The translations under genes were made by a program, and so were the position numbers. A stretch of 64,000 nucleotides of DNA from Podaxis mareebaensis. Taxonomy: Eukaryota > Basidiomycota > Agaricomycetes > Agaricales > Agaricaceae. The notes below the pieces were generated by a model, which was not told where the DNA came from, searched no databases, and saw nothing but the letters and a program-made list of their open reading frames with translations. Below, piece by piece: positions 12,000-23,989 of the stretch (its first letter is position 1; each line of letters begins with the position of its first letter). The DNA lies in contig JAEUWP010000562.1 of the NCBI GenBank assembly GCA_018524725.1, positions 1-64,000 on the forward strand. Direction: 5' to 3'.

Positions 12000-14490
12000 T
12001 TACCCTACACAACTGCGAAATACCATTATTTGGTCGCGGGTGGGGGGCCGTAAAGCATTTAGGTACAGCTCATGCCGTTGGCCCCGAAAATTAACAATGC
12101 ACACGAGACAGGACCTCCAACCATGCCCAACAATGAAATATCCCATACCGCCTTGTTCTATGTTGACCTTGCAGTCGTTATGTGAGATTTTGGATACCAG
12201 ATTCACAAGTCATTGATACGTACAACGGCATTGGAACGTGTGATGTCGATAGGATTAACGAGCTTCCCATTCGTCAGGACAGAGAGATGATGGAAGAGTT
12301 GTGCATCGACGGGATCATAAACTTCACTGATTCGGAAGAAGTGGGGACCGAGTGCTGCATTCGGGCCCTGAGAATGGAGTACCCAATGTGAATTTACTGT
12401 AAAAAAACCGATAGAACACGGCATACCGAATCAATCAGGTTTGCAAAAAATGGTGCAAGATCGGGTCGGCCAAGTTCGTTGAATTCGAGCAAGCTGAAGT
12501 GAAATTCGCGTATTTCATGAAGTATATGGGCATCATTCTCAAGCGTCGAAGGATCCACATAAGACCAACAATTTGCAGCCTCCTCTTGCAAACCATCAAG
12601 GTCGTTCCGCTCGATGTCACCATTGGGGAACCACTTCTCTAGTTGCGAGGCTGAATGATTGTGTTCATCCGGTCCTACGTCTGATTTTATTCCATCAGCA
12701 ATGGATCGAGGATTACATTACCGAGGAGACTCACAATTTGGATGAATATATATTAGGATTTGGCTGTACCAGTAGAGGCAATTCCGCGCATAGGTGCCCT
12801 GAGCCCCTTCCCGCGAAACAAAGAACTTTCCGGCACGACGCCGACTCGTCAGATAATCGGGAAATGATTTATGATAGAAGGTTAGACGTCGCTCCTGTGC
12901 ATGCTCTGATGGGGGGACGTCAACAAGTGAGTGCAACTTGTGTAGGGCCGCGTAAAATACTCCTCGTTCGAGCCGTAGAAATGTCCAAAGTCTTTCTGCG
13001 GTGAATTCAAGATTGACAATGGAGTAACGGTGAGCGCGAAGTCCAAGAATCTGTAATGTCGTGGGGAGAACATGTTCCGGCACTTGGGATATTATTCGTG
13101 TGTAGAAAATATCAAGCGCCTCCAAAGGATTGTTGACGCCAACGTTGTCCAATCCACGTAGCATGTTGAGTAAATACACGAGTTGGGCATCTGGGTCTGC
13201 AATATTTCGACCTCCAATGACCTTTATGACGGTTGAAGCAAAGATGAAAAGCCCCGATACCGCCTTGGAGATTACGTCAAAAATCTCCTCCGGCGGCCAT
13301 GGCCTTCCCTGCTTGGTGGTGATGACATCTCGATAGGAGGCATGGATTTTCTTGAAGCTATCCCGTAGGTATTGCTCCACATCTTTCCGGGTTTCATCAT
13401 CGATAATAAGTTCCTCCCGACCACAGAGAATGGTATAGTCCGGCTGAGAGAAGGTATACTTGATGTGGGGTTCTGGTCGGCTACACACCAGCCAAATGAG
13501 TGGAAGGTCGTTCCTTTGAGCGGCATCATTGATTAGCTCTATTAACTCGCATTGAGCATCTTCGTCGTTGCATTCGTCCAAGCCATCGAGGATGATAACA
13601 TGACCAGTCGGCTTCCGCAAGTTATAGGAAGACAGGAGCGAGAATGGCTCAACAATCAACCTTTGAAACTGTACGCGCAGAGATGCATCCAGAATGGAGG
13701 GATCCACAGCAAGTTGACGGGTTAGAATGTGCTTGTAATCGTTGTTATGGATTGCTAGCTGATAAGCTAGCGTAGGGACGACGCGGAGAGGTTTGGAGCG
13801 GTTGCCAAGCCTTGAGAAGAAGAAGGCCGCTCCAAGAAGCCCACACGCGCTAGAGAATTCGGCAAACGTCTGAGCGACTGCCGACTTCCCGACACCGGCC
13901 GGGCCATAAAGCCATATCATTGAAAATCGACGGTGGGTGTCGAACAACCACTTCTCTAGCTTTTTGTTGATAGTTTTCCGACTTCCGGGGTGGCATAGCG
14001 GTGGTGGGTATCGGGCGCCCGAGTCCATTGCGGCCTCCGGGGTGTTCGCAGGCTTAAGGACGTCGAAAACTGGATTAATATGTCGAGTCATGTTTTTGAG
14101 GGTCTGCACAAGCGTATGTGTTGCGCACCTGTTTGGCCCGAGTTGAAATAGTTGAAATGGTTTGTTGTAGGTCGGAAGTCGTGGATCATTATCGGGTCGT
14201 GCACAACGAAATCGTGTGCGCCGGCGAAGAGTTCGCCAGCCAGGGGTCGTCCTGGAAGTCCCCTCAATAGCTCTGTAGTTCATTGTTCGTCCATGAGTGG
14301 CAGGTTGTCGAAGTTCACAAGCAAACGTACTGGTGAAGGGATCGTCATCTGAATTCGTTACGTTATGATCTCTATCGCGATCGGGATGATCTGTGCGTAA
14401 ACCGGTCCTCTTCTTCTTGAGAGGAGCGTTGCCTTCATCTGTCTTGCGCGAAAGAAACCTTTTCTTTAAGTATTTGAGCTTGGGAAACAT
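12000..14490 (-). CDS. NACHT-domain NTPase (NLR-like), copy 3
   Basis: Exons 14490-14331, 14251-14129, 14071-12735, 12681-12427, 12367-12224 and 12167-12000, all with GT/AG junctions in phase. The leader is MFPKLKYLKKRFLSRK. Exon 2 has one motif only (FAGAHDFVVHDPIMIHDF), against two in the other copies. The NACHT core has GPAGVGKS, Walker B VIILDGLDE and LVCSRPEPHI. The C-terminus has LFHHLSVLTNGK and YFIVGHGWRSC, as in copy 2. Reading straight through the first intron also stays open for a long way (590 codons), so an automatic gene call may choose that instead. The paralog alignment favours the spliced form, because only then is the motif exon in frame. The gene looks intact. It is presumed to be an intracellular STAND NTPase in self/non-self or defence signalling; this is inference from the family. 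Confidence 0.82.
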
Positions 14491-15383
14491 AGAAGGTGGG
14501 CAAGGTTGAAGCGTTGAACATTGATCAAGCAGTCACAGCTGACGTTCAAATGTTGACAGACGCTGCCATCATGAGGTCACATGCGGATCGCCTTCCCAAG
14601 AGCAATATTTACTGACGCTTCCATGGTGTATCAAGGGGAGCTTGGGACTATGCGACCACTTACGTATGAGAGCATATTCGCGAATCATTTTCTGGGCCTG
14701 GAGCGATTCAGTTTCAATTTAGTTTTCACTGAAAATTCACTAAAAGCGGGGTTGGGAATACGCTCTATTGCCATGTCTCCATGGAAGTGAAGCCTGAGAG
14801 AGTGTTTCTGAATCTGAGGCATTCTTAATCGTCGCGAATAAGATCCTAAACCAACATTCCTACAGGTGATCTTGAGACCATTACTACGTTCGGCAACTCA
14901 ATAGGAGTGCTGAAATAACGTGGATGCTTACTTCGTTAAACATTTATTCGACTGAACCTGAGATATCTGAATCTCTACAGCATTGAAACACGGGTTGAAT
15001 GTGACTGCCGGACGAGAGACCATCAACAAACATTGTTTGTTCCTCATCGATGTTGTTGATGGAATGGAGGGTTCGGAGGTATATGATGGCCATAACACGA
15101 TTGTCGCGACCACGAGGCAAGGTTGAGAGCCATGAGCGACTTGATCATTATTGTTGAAGGAGATGAGCTGGGGCTTCCAACTGAAATCACTCGCTGACAC
15201 ATGAAGAATCGGGTACGACAGTGCCTAATAGATTCGATAAATTTGGTAGAATCGAAAACAGCGGCGCCCATAGACTCTATCAAGCCCATTATCTCGTGTG
15301 ATCATCGCAAGTGTAGGACGATGCTATGTCTTGAGCGCATTTTGGTCGAATTATTGCGTTCATACCGCGCATAAACGGGTAAG
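14491..15383. other. Intergenic spacer, nothing assigned
   Basis: Between NACHT copy 3 and the cyclophilin gene there are only short ORFs without recognisable domains or splice structure. The segment next to 14490 should contain the NACHT copy 3 promoter, and the segment next to 15384 the 3' end of the cyclophilin transcript. Confidence 0.4.
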
Positions 15384-16140
15384 TTATATCACTCGTGCCT
15401 TGTGAATCTTGACATCCTCGCGAGGTCTATGGGACCCTGCGTTCAGCAACCGTTCATACAGCAATAACGACACAACGTATACCTATCCTGTGCATCAGTA
15501 GCAACAGCGCCCAATCGTTGCACCACTCGCATTCCTGAGCTAACCCGGCCGAAGATGGTGTGTTTGTTGTCGAGGTAAGGTGTCGGAGCCAGAGTGATGA
15601 AGAATTGAGAGCCTATGAAGGATTAATGCAAAAGTCAGATGAAGGGCTAAAACATTCCTACCATTCGTATTGGGTCCCGAGTTCGCCATGGCCAGGATCC
15701 CAGCCCCAGTAAATCTGAGTTCAGGATGTATCTCATCTTCACTGTTCCGGAGTCGTAATGAGCCTACAGCCGCCGAGCGAATGAAAAGGTGAATGAACAC
15801 GCACAATTTCTGCCCATATATGCTAGTTCCCCCTCGGCCAGTGCCAGTAGGGTCGCCACCTTGAATCATGAAGTCCTATGTCCCCGTATGAGAACAGGTC
15901 GAGACCAACAGTTAAGATGCCCCACAGCAATAATTCTGTGAAATACAACACCATTGTAGTACCCTTTCTTCGCGAGTTCCACAAAGTTTCTACATGTCTG
16001 TGCGCATAGACTATCGTCATTTGGGCCCGTTGAGCGAATCCACGAAAAAAGATGCAGTGACATACCTTCGGTGCGTGATTCCAGTAGAGTTCAAACTGGA
16101 TATCGCCCAAGCTTGTTTCAAGGACAACTGATTCTGACAT
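15384..16140 (-). CDS. Cyclophilin-type peptidyl-prolyl isomerase, PPIL1-like
   Basis: A six-exon gene read from 16140. Exon 1 (16140-16066) encodes [20 protein letters not shown] and NHAPK. Later exons give [72 protein letters not shown] and a C-terminus [11 protein letters not shown]. This single-domain layout matches PPIL1, a cyclophilin of the spliceosome that isomerises X-Pro bonds. The catalytic Arg in FHR and the SQFF..L core are present. The residue after FHRII is Ala where PPIL1 usually has Lys, if the GT donor at that exon end is right. About 160 residues, the normal family length. It is divergently placed, 158 bp from the tRNA deacylase gene, so they may share a promoter. Confidence 0.9.
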
Positions 16141-16298
16141 AGTTTCGACTTTCAACTGCGAGATGCGGACTGTGAGTCGAGATGGTTAGTGAAATCCATT
16201 GCCCACCACAGTTGTTGATTTCATAATGAAATAAGTATCACGTGCTTCACAGACTAGTACACAATCAATCTCTGCTTTGTTCTCCATCTATTGGCAAG

Positions 16299-17212
16299 AT
16301 GCGTGCGGTCATTCAGAGAGTCACTTCAGCTTCAGTGACAGGTGGAGCTATTCCCTCAAACTACACGACCAATATCTGACCAGTCATTTTACTAGTTGAC
16401 AATGAAGTGATCTCAAAGATCTCAAAAGGTCTCATGGTCCTGGTCGGCATTGGAACAGGTCTGTCCGCCACTCGTTGCTGACGTCTTCTACGGCATCTGA
16501 TTGCATGTTTAATCACAGAATAGACGACACAGAAGCGGATATAACGACAATCACGAATAAAATGTGGGTCCAACGACACCGTACCATCCCGAACTGACCA
16601 CCGAGCCTCGATTTTTTCTTTATCTTGAATCTTCGGGTGTTCAACGACCCCAAAGACCCGGATAAGATGTGGAAAGCAAGTGTCAAAGACATAGACGGAG
16701 AGATCCTCTGCGTTTCCCAATTCACACTATTGGCGAATACTACTAAGGGAAATAAGCCTGACTTTCATAAGGCAATGGTATGCTGCCGTCTGACAAGCTG
16801 TCTGCCGAGAAGAACTTCTCATCTATAACTTCGCAGCCAACAGAGCCAGGACGGGTTATGTATGCAACATTCCTGGAAAAGTTGGGTCAAGCGTATAAAC
16901 CCGAAAAGATCCAAGGTGCGCATTCGTGCTCTTAGAATGGCACCTCAAGGTCCTTAGCAGAAACCCGATCTCAATTTAGATGGAAGGTTTGGTGCCATGA
17001 TGAATGTCAGTTTAACAAACGAGGTAAGGGAATGCGTTATTTTTCCGGCGCTCCTCTCTTATATTATTTATTTTCATTAGGGACCTGTGACATTCACAAT
17101 CGATTCACGGAAATTTGAATATGTGAATGTGCCACTTGCCAAACCTGCAAAGGTGCAGAAGTCCACCAGCATCCCTCAAAGCAGAGAGGAATCCGCGCAG
17201 CCAGAGCCGTAG
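16299..17212 (+). CDS. D-aminoacyl-tRNA deacylase (DTD)
   Basis: Begins [14 protein letters not shown] and continues, across introns, with [77 protein letters not shown] and [11 protein letters not shown]. The SQFTL motif and the GPVT motif are the two signatures of DTD. DTD hydrolyses D-amino acids (and glycine mischarged on tRNA-Ala) from tRNA, a proofreading role in the cytoplasm. The last 25 or so residues after the core are a lineage-specific Lys/Ser-rich tail ending at TAG 17212. The third intron is odd: the site expected to be AG before LNLRVF reads AT, and the only in-phase AG lies 18 bp upstream. Using it adds six residues (LDFFFI) and leaves a 42 bp intron. Confidence 0.88.
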
Positions 17213-17360
17213 AACGTCCCGACCAAGACGGTTCGCCTCGATATGCGATTAGTCAATGTTAATATAGATTATGGTCTATTCATCAATGTCCTAGTCCAGA
17301 ACTCCGTGAACATACGAGACCCAAATGTGCCCTACAACGCCATAAAAAACAGAGTGAGGG

Positions 17361-19070
17361 CTAGTCACGAACAATGGTTGTAACACGCGATGGCTGAGCG
17401 CCGTCGGTTTGATTGGGCAAACCGTGTTGATTTCTTGAAATATTGCGGAGCATCACAAAGATCATGACCAGAAACCCTACGCCGACCATTATAACGAGGA
17501 AAAGGAGAACCCGGAAAGCAACGGAGGTGCTGGTTGAGATAATCGGGTGACTGATATCCAGTTCCATTTGATCGTCGGTACCAGTGTACGCTTGGAAGAC
17601 GAAGACAACGATGGCTACGATGAACAGAATTGTGCACCTGTGGAAAATTTATTGGTATTTGATTGTGACATTCCGAAGAGCGGGAAAATGGCGTACCATG
17701 CGGTCGAGACGGCTGGGAGTGCCAATACTACAGCATCATCAGCAAAATGTTTTAGTTCGGATGAATGGCGCAAGGACTGTTCCAACACGTCAGGCATTCC
17801 TAAGGGGGGGAACAGACACAGATACACACATTGACCCATGTCAAGATGCTGGGAGATGACTTTCCACTCTGGAAGTAGAGATCCAAGATCGTTGCAGACA
17901 CGGCCGCCATTACCCCGCATAAAAGAGAGAAGTATGCAGGAGTGCTAACGGCTGCATCACTTTCCACTCTGGAAACTTGAAGCACTGCAAGTACAGATCT
18001 ATTAACCAGAACGCGATCGTCGGTACGAATATTACAGAGAAGGAACTTGATCACTCACGCAAAAACGATGCTGGCAAGAACACGAAGAGTTTTCCATTCG
18101 CGCAAAAGAGTGGTGAGAACTCTATCGCAGAAGTCAATGTCACACTCCGGCTGCTCGTCAAGTATCATCCACGAGATGCTATTCGTGGAGTTCCTCGATG
18201 AACAAGTTTGGGAGAAGGGGTCAGTGCTTCGGGCCCATATGGATAGGCGCGAAGAGTAAAACTTTGGGAGATTCAGGAGGACGAGGAAGTAGACTTGTAG
18301 CAAAGATATTGAAAGGGATTTCTTGAGGGTAATCATTTTCTTTCGGAAGCTTAAGATTCTTGGTGAACCAGACATGCGAGGAAGGCATTGACTACGGAGA
18401 GGGTGACCATCAGTTATGGGAATCCTAGAGGTATCTGGTGATATCTTTGGATCCATGGACGAGTAGCGCTGCACAAAAAGTGAACTTGGGACTATGAACA
18501 GTAGAGAGAGGCATACTTGTAAGGCCCGTAGCGTCTCCTCGATGTCATTGGCGAGCCCTTTGATTCCACTGTCATCGTTTAATTGAACGCCTCTGTTACA
18601 CCAATGGAACGACGTTTGTTGTTTAACGAGGAACTCGGCTTTTCGCAGTACCCTAGGATATTTCAATATGCGTGTATCGCGGGGTAGAAACACAGCTCAC
18701 TCTACCGTTTCCTTGATTTTTCCTTGGTCTAACATCGGCTCAGTCAAAATGGTATAAGCTATCGAGCAAGTCTGCTGGGCAATGGCATCATGTGCCATGA
18801 CGCCAGATATCTATAGTAGAATCAGTAATGTTCCACGATGTATTGTAAAGAGGACCTCACTTGTGAGGTGGCCAAGATGCTGGTCGCCAGAGATGCCGCT
18901 TCTTGAAGCAAAGGAGATTTTGCGCATTCCACCGCGTCCTGGAATGATTTAATGACCTGGAGGGACTCGCCATGTACGTTTTGGACAAGGGGAAGAATGG
19001 ACCACATTTTGTCAGTCACCCCCAGCGGGACTGAGAAGACCTTTTGTTCGACAACGCGTTCGTCAGACAT
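17361..19070 (-). CDS. Multi-pass membrane protein, unidentified
   Basis: A start at 19070 gives MSDERVVEQKVFSVPLGVTD. Spliced segments follow with an amphipathic soluble N-terminal part (LLQEAASLATSILATSQ, AIAQQTCSIAYTILTEP, GLANDIEETLRALQ). The C-terminal part has several hydrophobic stretches: VLASIVF joined to ASVLAVLQV, AYFSLLCGVMAAVSATILDL, ILFIVAIVVFVFQAYTG and RVLLFLVIMVGVGFLVMIFV. It ends at the stop 17361-17363 after VTTIVRD. Most introns have good GT/AG sites, but the junction near 17805 does not resolve in phase, so the exon model there is unsure. I recognise no family. It is most simply an integral membrane protein with about four or five helices and a cytosolic helical N-terminus. 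Confidence 0.6.
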
Positions 19071-19617
19071 CGTAGCACAGGCAGATAATGCATCACACGA
19101 CGGGGAATGGGGACCAGGCACTATAGAATCATATTTATATCTGTCAATGTTGTCCGGTTGGAGTCGGATGGGAGCGTAAGCACTGGCGGTGCTTTGGGAC
19201 TGCGTGAGATAAGCTGAACACCGCCCAGCTAGTTTGTTGGGATTATGTCAAGCTCAACCGTGACAACTGATAGCGACAAGACAATTAGAAGTTCCTGGAC
19301 GCCTAATGGTGCGTCGGAAACAGCGCGGAAGCAAGATCCCATGACAGTGGGCCTTCAGCAAAGTGCGCTGTAAATGCCTTGGTAGACAAGAGACGTAACT
19401 TGTCATGACGCCACGGGGACATTTGTGCATTTAAAAATACGATTCATGAGCCTGTATCGGTAGAGTGCGAAAATGCCAGAAACTCGGAGTCAGCTCTGGT
19501 CCAAGGTGACTTGGAGTGTGACTTGGCTGAGTCAGCATTGAAAGCGGTGCCGATTATGGTAAGGCATGGTTTGGTCGTTCATCTTGCAGCTTTCTTCTCT
19601 CTCCATCCCCATCCTCC

Positions 19618-22600
19618 ATGGATTCTTTCGATAATTTCCAGTACGATTCTGCCTCTTCCTATGGGGGTGTTGTCGACGACACCTCTTCTGTCTATACTGC
19701 CAATACCCAGGACAATGCCTCCTCCGTTGACCTTTCAAACCTTTCCATTTCCGAGTACAACGGCACTACCTCACAAAACGGCCAGGCTCTCGACGGTTCC
19801 CATCCAAATCGCACCACTCTCGATGAGGACTTTGATGCCGTATTAGATGATTTGAAGGATGAAGCTGCTGTGGATCTTCCCCCTCATGCTTGCAGGTGCG
19901 TTTCATATCTGGCAATCACACCACCACCCTGAATTTACAATCTCATCAACAGTTACTGTGGAATACATTCCCCGGCATCAGTCGTCAAGTGCCTGATTTG
20001 CTCCAAGTGGTTCTGCAACTCGCGCGGAAACACGTCTGCCTCCCATATTGTCAACCATCTCGTTCGCGCCAAGCACAAAGAAGTCATACTTCATGCTGAG
20101 AGCCCTCTTGGCGAAACGACTCCCGAATGCTACAACTGTGGCAGCAAAAACGTGTTCATGTTAGGTTTCATACCTGCTAAAAGTGATACCGTGGTCGTTT
20201 TGCTTTGTCGGTACGTCGTTGTGCTTCATGTTTCAGCTTGATTAATAGCATGCGTTGCACAGACAACCGTGCGCTGCTATCTCCAAAGATATCTCTTGGA
20301 ATGCCTCTTTATGGGCGCCCCTTATAGATGACCGCTCGTTTCTGTCCTGGTTGGTCAAACCACCCAGCGAAACCGAGCAACTCCGCTCTCGCCAGATCTC
20401 CTTTAACCAGATCAACCGTCTGGAGGATCTTTGGAGAGAAAATGCCAATGCTACTCTCGAGGACCTCGAGAAGCCCGGTGTCGATGACGAACCTCAGCCT
20501 ATTCTCTTGCGCTACGAGGACGCGTATCAATACCAGAACATCTTCGGACCTCTCGTCAAAATCGAAGCCGACTACGACAAACGGCTCAAGGAGAGTCAGA
20601 CTCAAACAGATATCACTGTTCGTTGGGATTTGGGTCTGAACCAGAAGCGTGTTGCGTGGTTCTGCCTTCCGAAGCTGGAGAGTGGTGAAGTCAGGCTCGC
20701 CGTGGGTGACGAGTTGAGGTTGAGGTATCAAGGCGAACTGCACAAGGCTTGGGAGGGCGTCGGCCATGTCATCAAAATTCCTAACAGTGCGTTAGCTTTC
20801 AATTTTATTTCATTAAACGTTCTGACAGCAATATCCAGACGTTTCTGACGAAATTGGCCTTGAACTGAGAAGGACGGAGGGCGTTCCCTCGGATTGTACT
20901 CATAACTTCGCTGCCGATTTTGTTTGGAAGTCCACGAGCTTCGACAGGATGCAACTCGCCATGAAGACTTTCGCAGTCGACGAAAAGAGTGTCAGCGGGT
21001 ATATTGTACGTCGCACAACACTACATATAACATCACTTTTTACTGATCTCATCATTCCAGTACCACAAACTCTTGGGACACGAGCTCGAGCCCCAGACGC
21101 TCAGGACTCAGATGCCGAAGCGCTTCTCTGCCCCAGGGCTTCCCGAGCTCAACCATTCGCAGATGTATGCTGTCAAGAGCGTCCTGCAGAAGCCACTCAG
21201 CTTGATCCAGGGTCCCCCAGGAACTGGCAAAACCGTGACTTCAGCCTCTATCGTTTATCACCTTGCGAAGATGAATCCTGGTCAAGTCCTCGTCTGCGCT
21301 CCATCCAACGTTGCCGTTGACCAGCTCACTGAGAAGATTCACGCCACCGGGCTCAAGGTTGTTCGTCTTACTGCCAAGTCTCGCGAGGCATTGGACTCGA
21401 GCGTCAGTTTCTTGACCTTGCATCAACAAGTCGCGAATAGCACGACGCACGTGGAGCTACAGAAGTTGATCCAACTCAAGAATGAGCAGGGAGAGTTGAG
21501 CAGTAATGATGAGAGGAAGTATAAGACACTGATTAGGCAGTGTGAGAAGGAGATCCTGGGCGCCGCGGATGTTATTTGCTGTACTTGTGTTGGAGCTGGC
21601 GACCCGAGATTGAGCAAGTTGAAGTTCAGAACTGTGTTGATTGATGAGGCTACTCAAGCCGCTGAACCAGGTAAGTGGAGTTTGACTTGAAACATGGCAG
21701 TTGCGCTCATTCATCCATAGAATGCATGATCCCCCTTGTTCTCGGCTGCAAACAAGTTGTATTAGTTGGTGATCATCAGGTATGTCCCTTGTTTGTTGCT
21801 ATCTTCCACCTTCTTCACCGTTTCCTATTAGCAACTTGGACCAGTCATTATGAACAAGAAAGCCGCGCGCGCTGGTTTGACACAATCGCTCTTTGAACGT
21901 CTTGTTGTCCTCGGCAATCGGCCCATTCGGCTCCAAGTTCAATATCGCATGCACCCTTGCTTGTCGGAGTTCCCGTCAAACATGTTCTACGAGGGAACCC
22001 TCCAGAATGGTGTCACGGCGCCAGAGCGTCTCAGGAAGAATGTTGACTTCCCCTGGCCCGTTCCTGATACCCCAATGTTCTTCTACCAGAACCTGGGCCA
22101 GGAGGAGATCTCGAGTAGTGGTACTTCGTTCCTCAACCGGTATGTATATTCTAAAGGAAAACCTACCACCGTGTGCTCACACCTTTCCAGAACTGAAGCT
22201 TCAAATGTGGAGAAAATTGTGACTAAATTCTTCAAATCTGGCGTTGTTCCTGCTCAGATCGGCATCGTGACTCCCTATGAGGGCCAGCGCTCTTACATCG
22301 TCAACTATATGCAATTCAATGGATCGTTAAAGAAGGATTTGTACAAGGAGATCGAAGTGGCTAGCGTTGACGCGTTCCAAGGGCGGGAGAAGGACTATAT
22401 CATCCTCAGCTGCGTTCGGAGTAACGAGCATCAGGGCATTGGTTTCTTAAACGATCCTCGGCGTCTGAATGTCGCCCTCACACGTGCCAAGTATGGGGTT
22501 GTGATCCTCGGCAATCCCAAGGTCCTAAGCAAGGTGAGCAAGACCACTAACCATAAACCTGAGCTACTGATGATTGATGCGATCCCTACAGCATCCTCTC

Positions 22601-23329
22601 TGGCATTATCTCTTGACCCACTACAAAGAAAAGAACTGCCTCGTCGAGGGCCCGCTGAACAACCTGCAGCCCAGCATGATCCAGTTCAGCAAACCCAGGA
22701 GGTCACTCGCCAAGTCGATGGATCAGTTCCGCCGGCATGAAACCAATGCTCGGGATTATCTGAGCGTATCCGGTAACGTTGTGATGGATCGTGAGTACCT
22801 CGTTTATTGCTCGGTAATGTAATAATAAATGTCTGATCGCCGGTTTCCAGCCATGGCCCGCCGCTCGGGAACGCCCAGTCGCTTTGATGCGAGCTTTTAC
22901 CGCACCCATGATGCGCTTGGCTACATCCCCTCCGATGTTCAATCTCTCCGCTCTCAAGCGACATATTCCTCCGGATTGCCCATGTTCGGTGCTCCTGGAC
23001 CGTTCGGACCTGGCATGCCTCGTGTTCCCGGGGCTGGAAAGCGAAGCACGTACAGCTACGCATCCTCTATTGTTTCCCAGGACGTTGGTCCCAGTGTCAC
23101 GGATAACAGCAGTGTTGTAGGCGGTGACAGAGGAAGCAATGTCAACATTGCCTATTCTCAGAGCGACCGACTGAGGAGACGTTCGTCTTTTGGATCTGCG
23201 TCTGTTACGGGGCAGAGTGATATCGGCAGTATCTCGCAATACGATTACAAGAGCCAAGATGACGTTAACGACTTGGACGATATGAAGTCGCAATACACCG
23301 GAACGCAGTCTGGAGTTACGGTCTTTTGA
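19618..23329 (+). CDS. UPF1: UPF1, regulator of nonsense transcripts (RNA helicase)
   Basis: Ten exons: 19618-19895, 19953-20210, 20263-20786, 20839-21005, 21061-21670, 21721-21779, 21832-22139, 22191-22533, 22592-22790 and 22851-23329, all with GT/AG sites in phase. The Cys/His-rich domain ([44 protein letters not shown]) binds UPF2 in known homologs. The SF1 helicase core follows: [18 protein letters not shown], Walker [35 protein letters not shown] and LNVALTRAK. It unwinds RNA and drives nonsense-mediated decay in the cytoplasm. The C-terminal 170 residues are Ser/Gly-rich with SQ dipeptides (YSQS, SISQYD), as expected for the phosphorylated tail. The N-terminus has no other clear domain. 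Length is close to 1,080 residues, normal for UPF1. Start chosen at the first ATG before [10 protein letters not shown]. Confidence 0.96.
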
Positions 23330-23989
23330 TCGACTTTCCTCTTCTGCACCCTGGAAGATGGATCGTTAAAGAGCCCGACTGCCCTCATCTTCTCCCCTCC
23401 GGCTCCGGGAATCATGGTCTTGGGTTTGCGCCGAGGCCTGTCCTGCCTTTCGGGGGCAAGGACTTGCCTTTGTGCTCATTGCAGCCATAACCCGTTGCTC
23501 TCAGTTTCCGGAACTTGCACATCATCAAGAAGCCTTCTCTCCGTTATTGGAGAACCGAACAACCCAAGACCCAGACCGCCAGCCTAGAGTCCTCAGTTGC
23601 AGGTTGTCATCAATCCGTCTACTACCTTATACCGCGCGCATAGGCAAGGATGGAGAGGCACTACACCAATGCGTGGCGGCGTTGTATTGAACCTGATATG
23701 TGGACAGTCCCTGTAGTTGTCTGGCCCCTGGCCTTCCGTGACTCCGTTCCTGACCTTTGTTGTGATTGCTCGCGAAACCCCAGAAAAGAAAAAAGAAAAA
23801 AATCTTGATATGGTGTGGTGGTTTTTGTGCTTGTTATCTATGGACATGTATAAGTACCTTTATGGAGATGTGATTATTGGATCGATCAGACTCGGTTGAT
23901 GACTCCTGTGAGATGACGGACCGGACATGAATCGTGTGATTATGTTGGAAGAATTGACATATGTTGGATAATTGGGTGGAGATCAGTGA

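Noticed and set aside
14581..15289. Short frames between NACHT copy 3 and the cyclophilin gene
   Set aside because: No splice structure, no repeats in common with the spacers next to the other copies and no domain.
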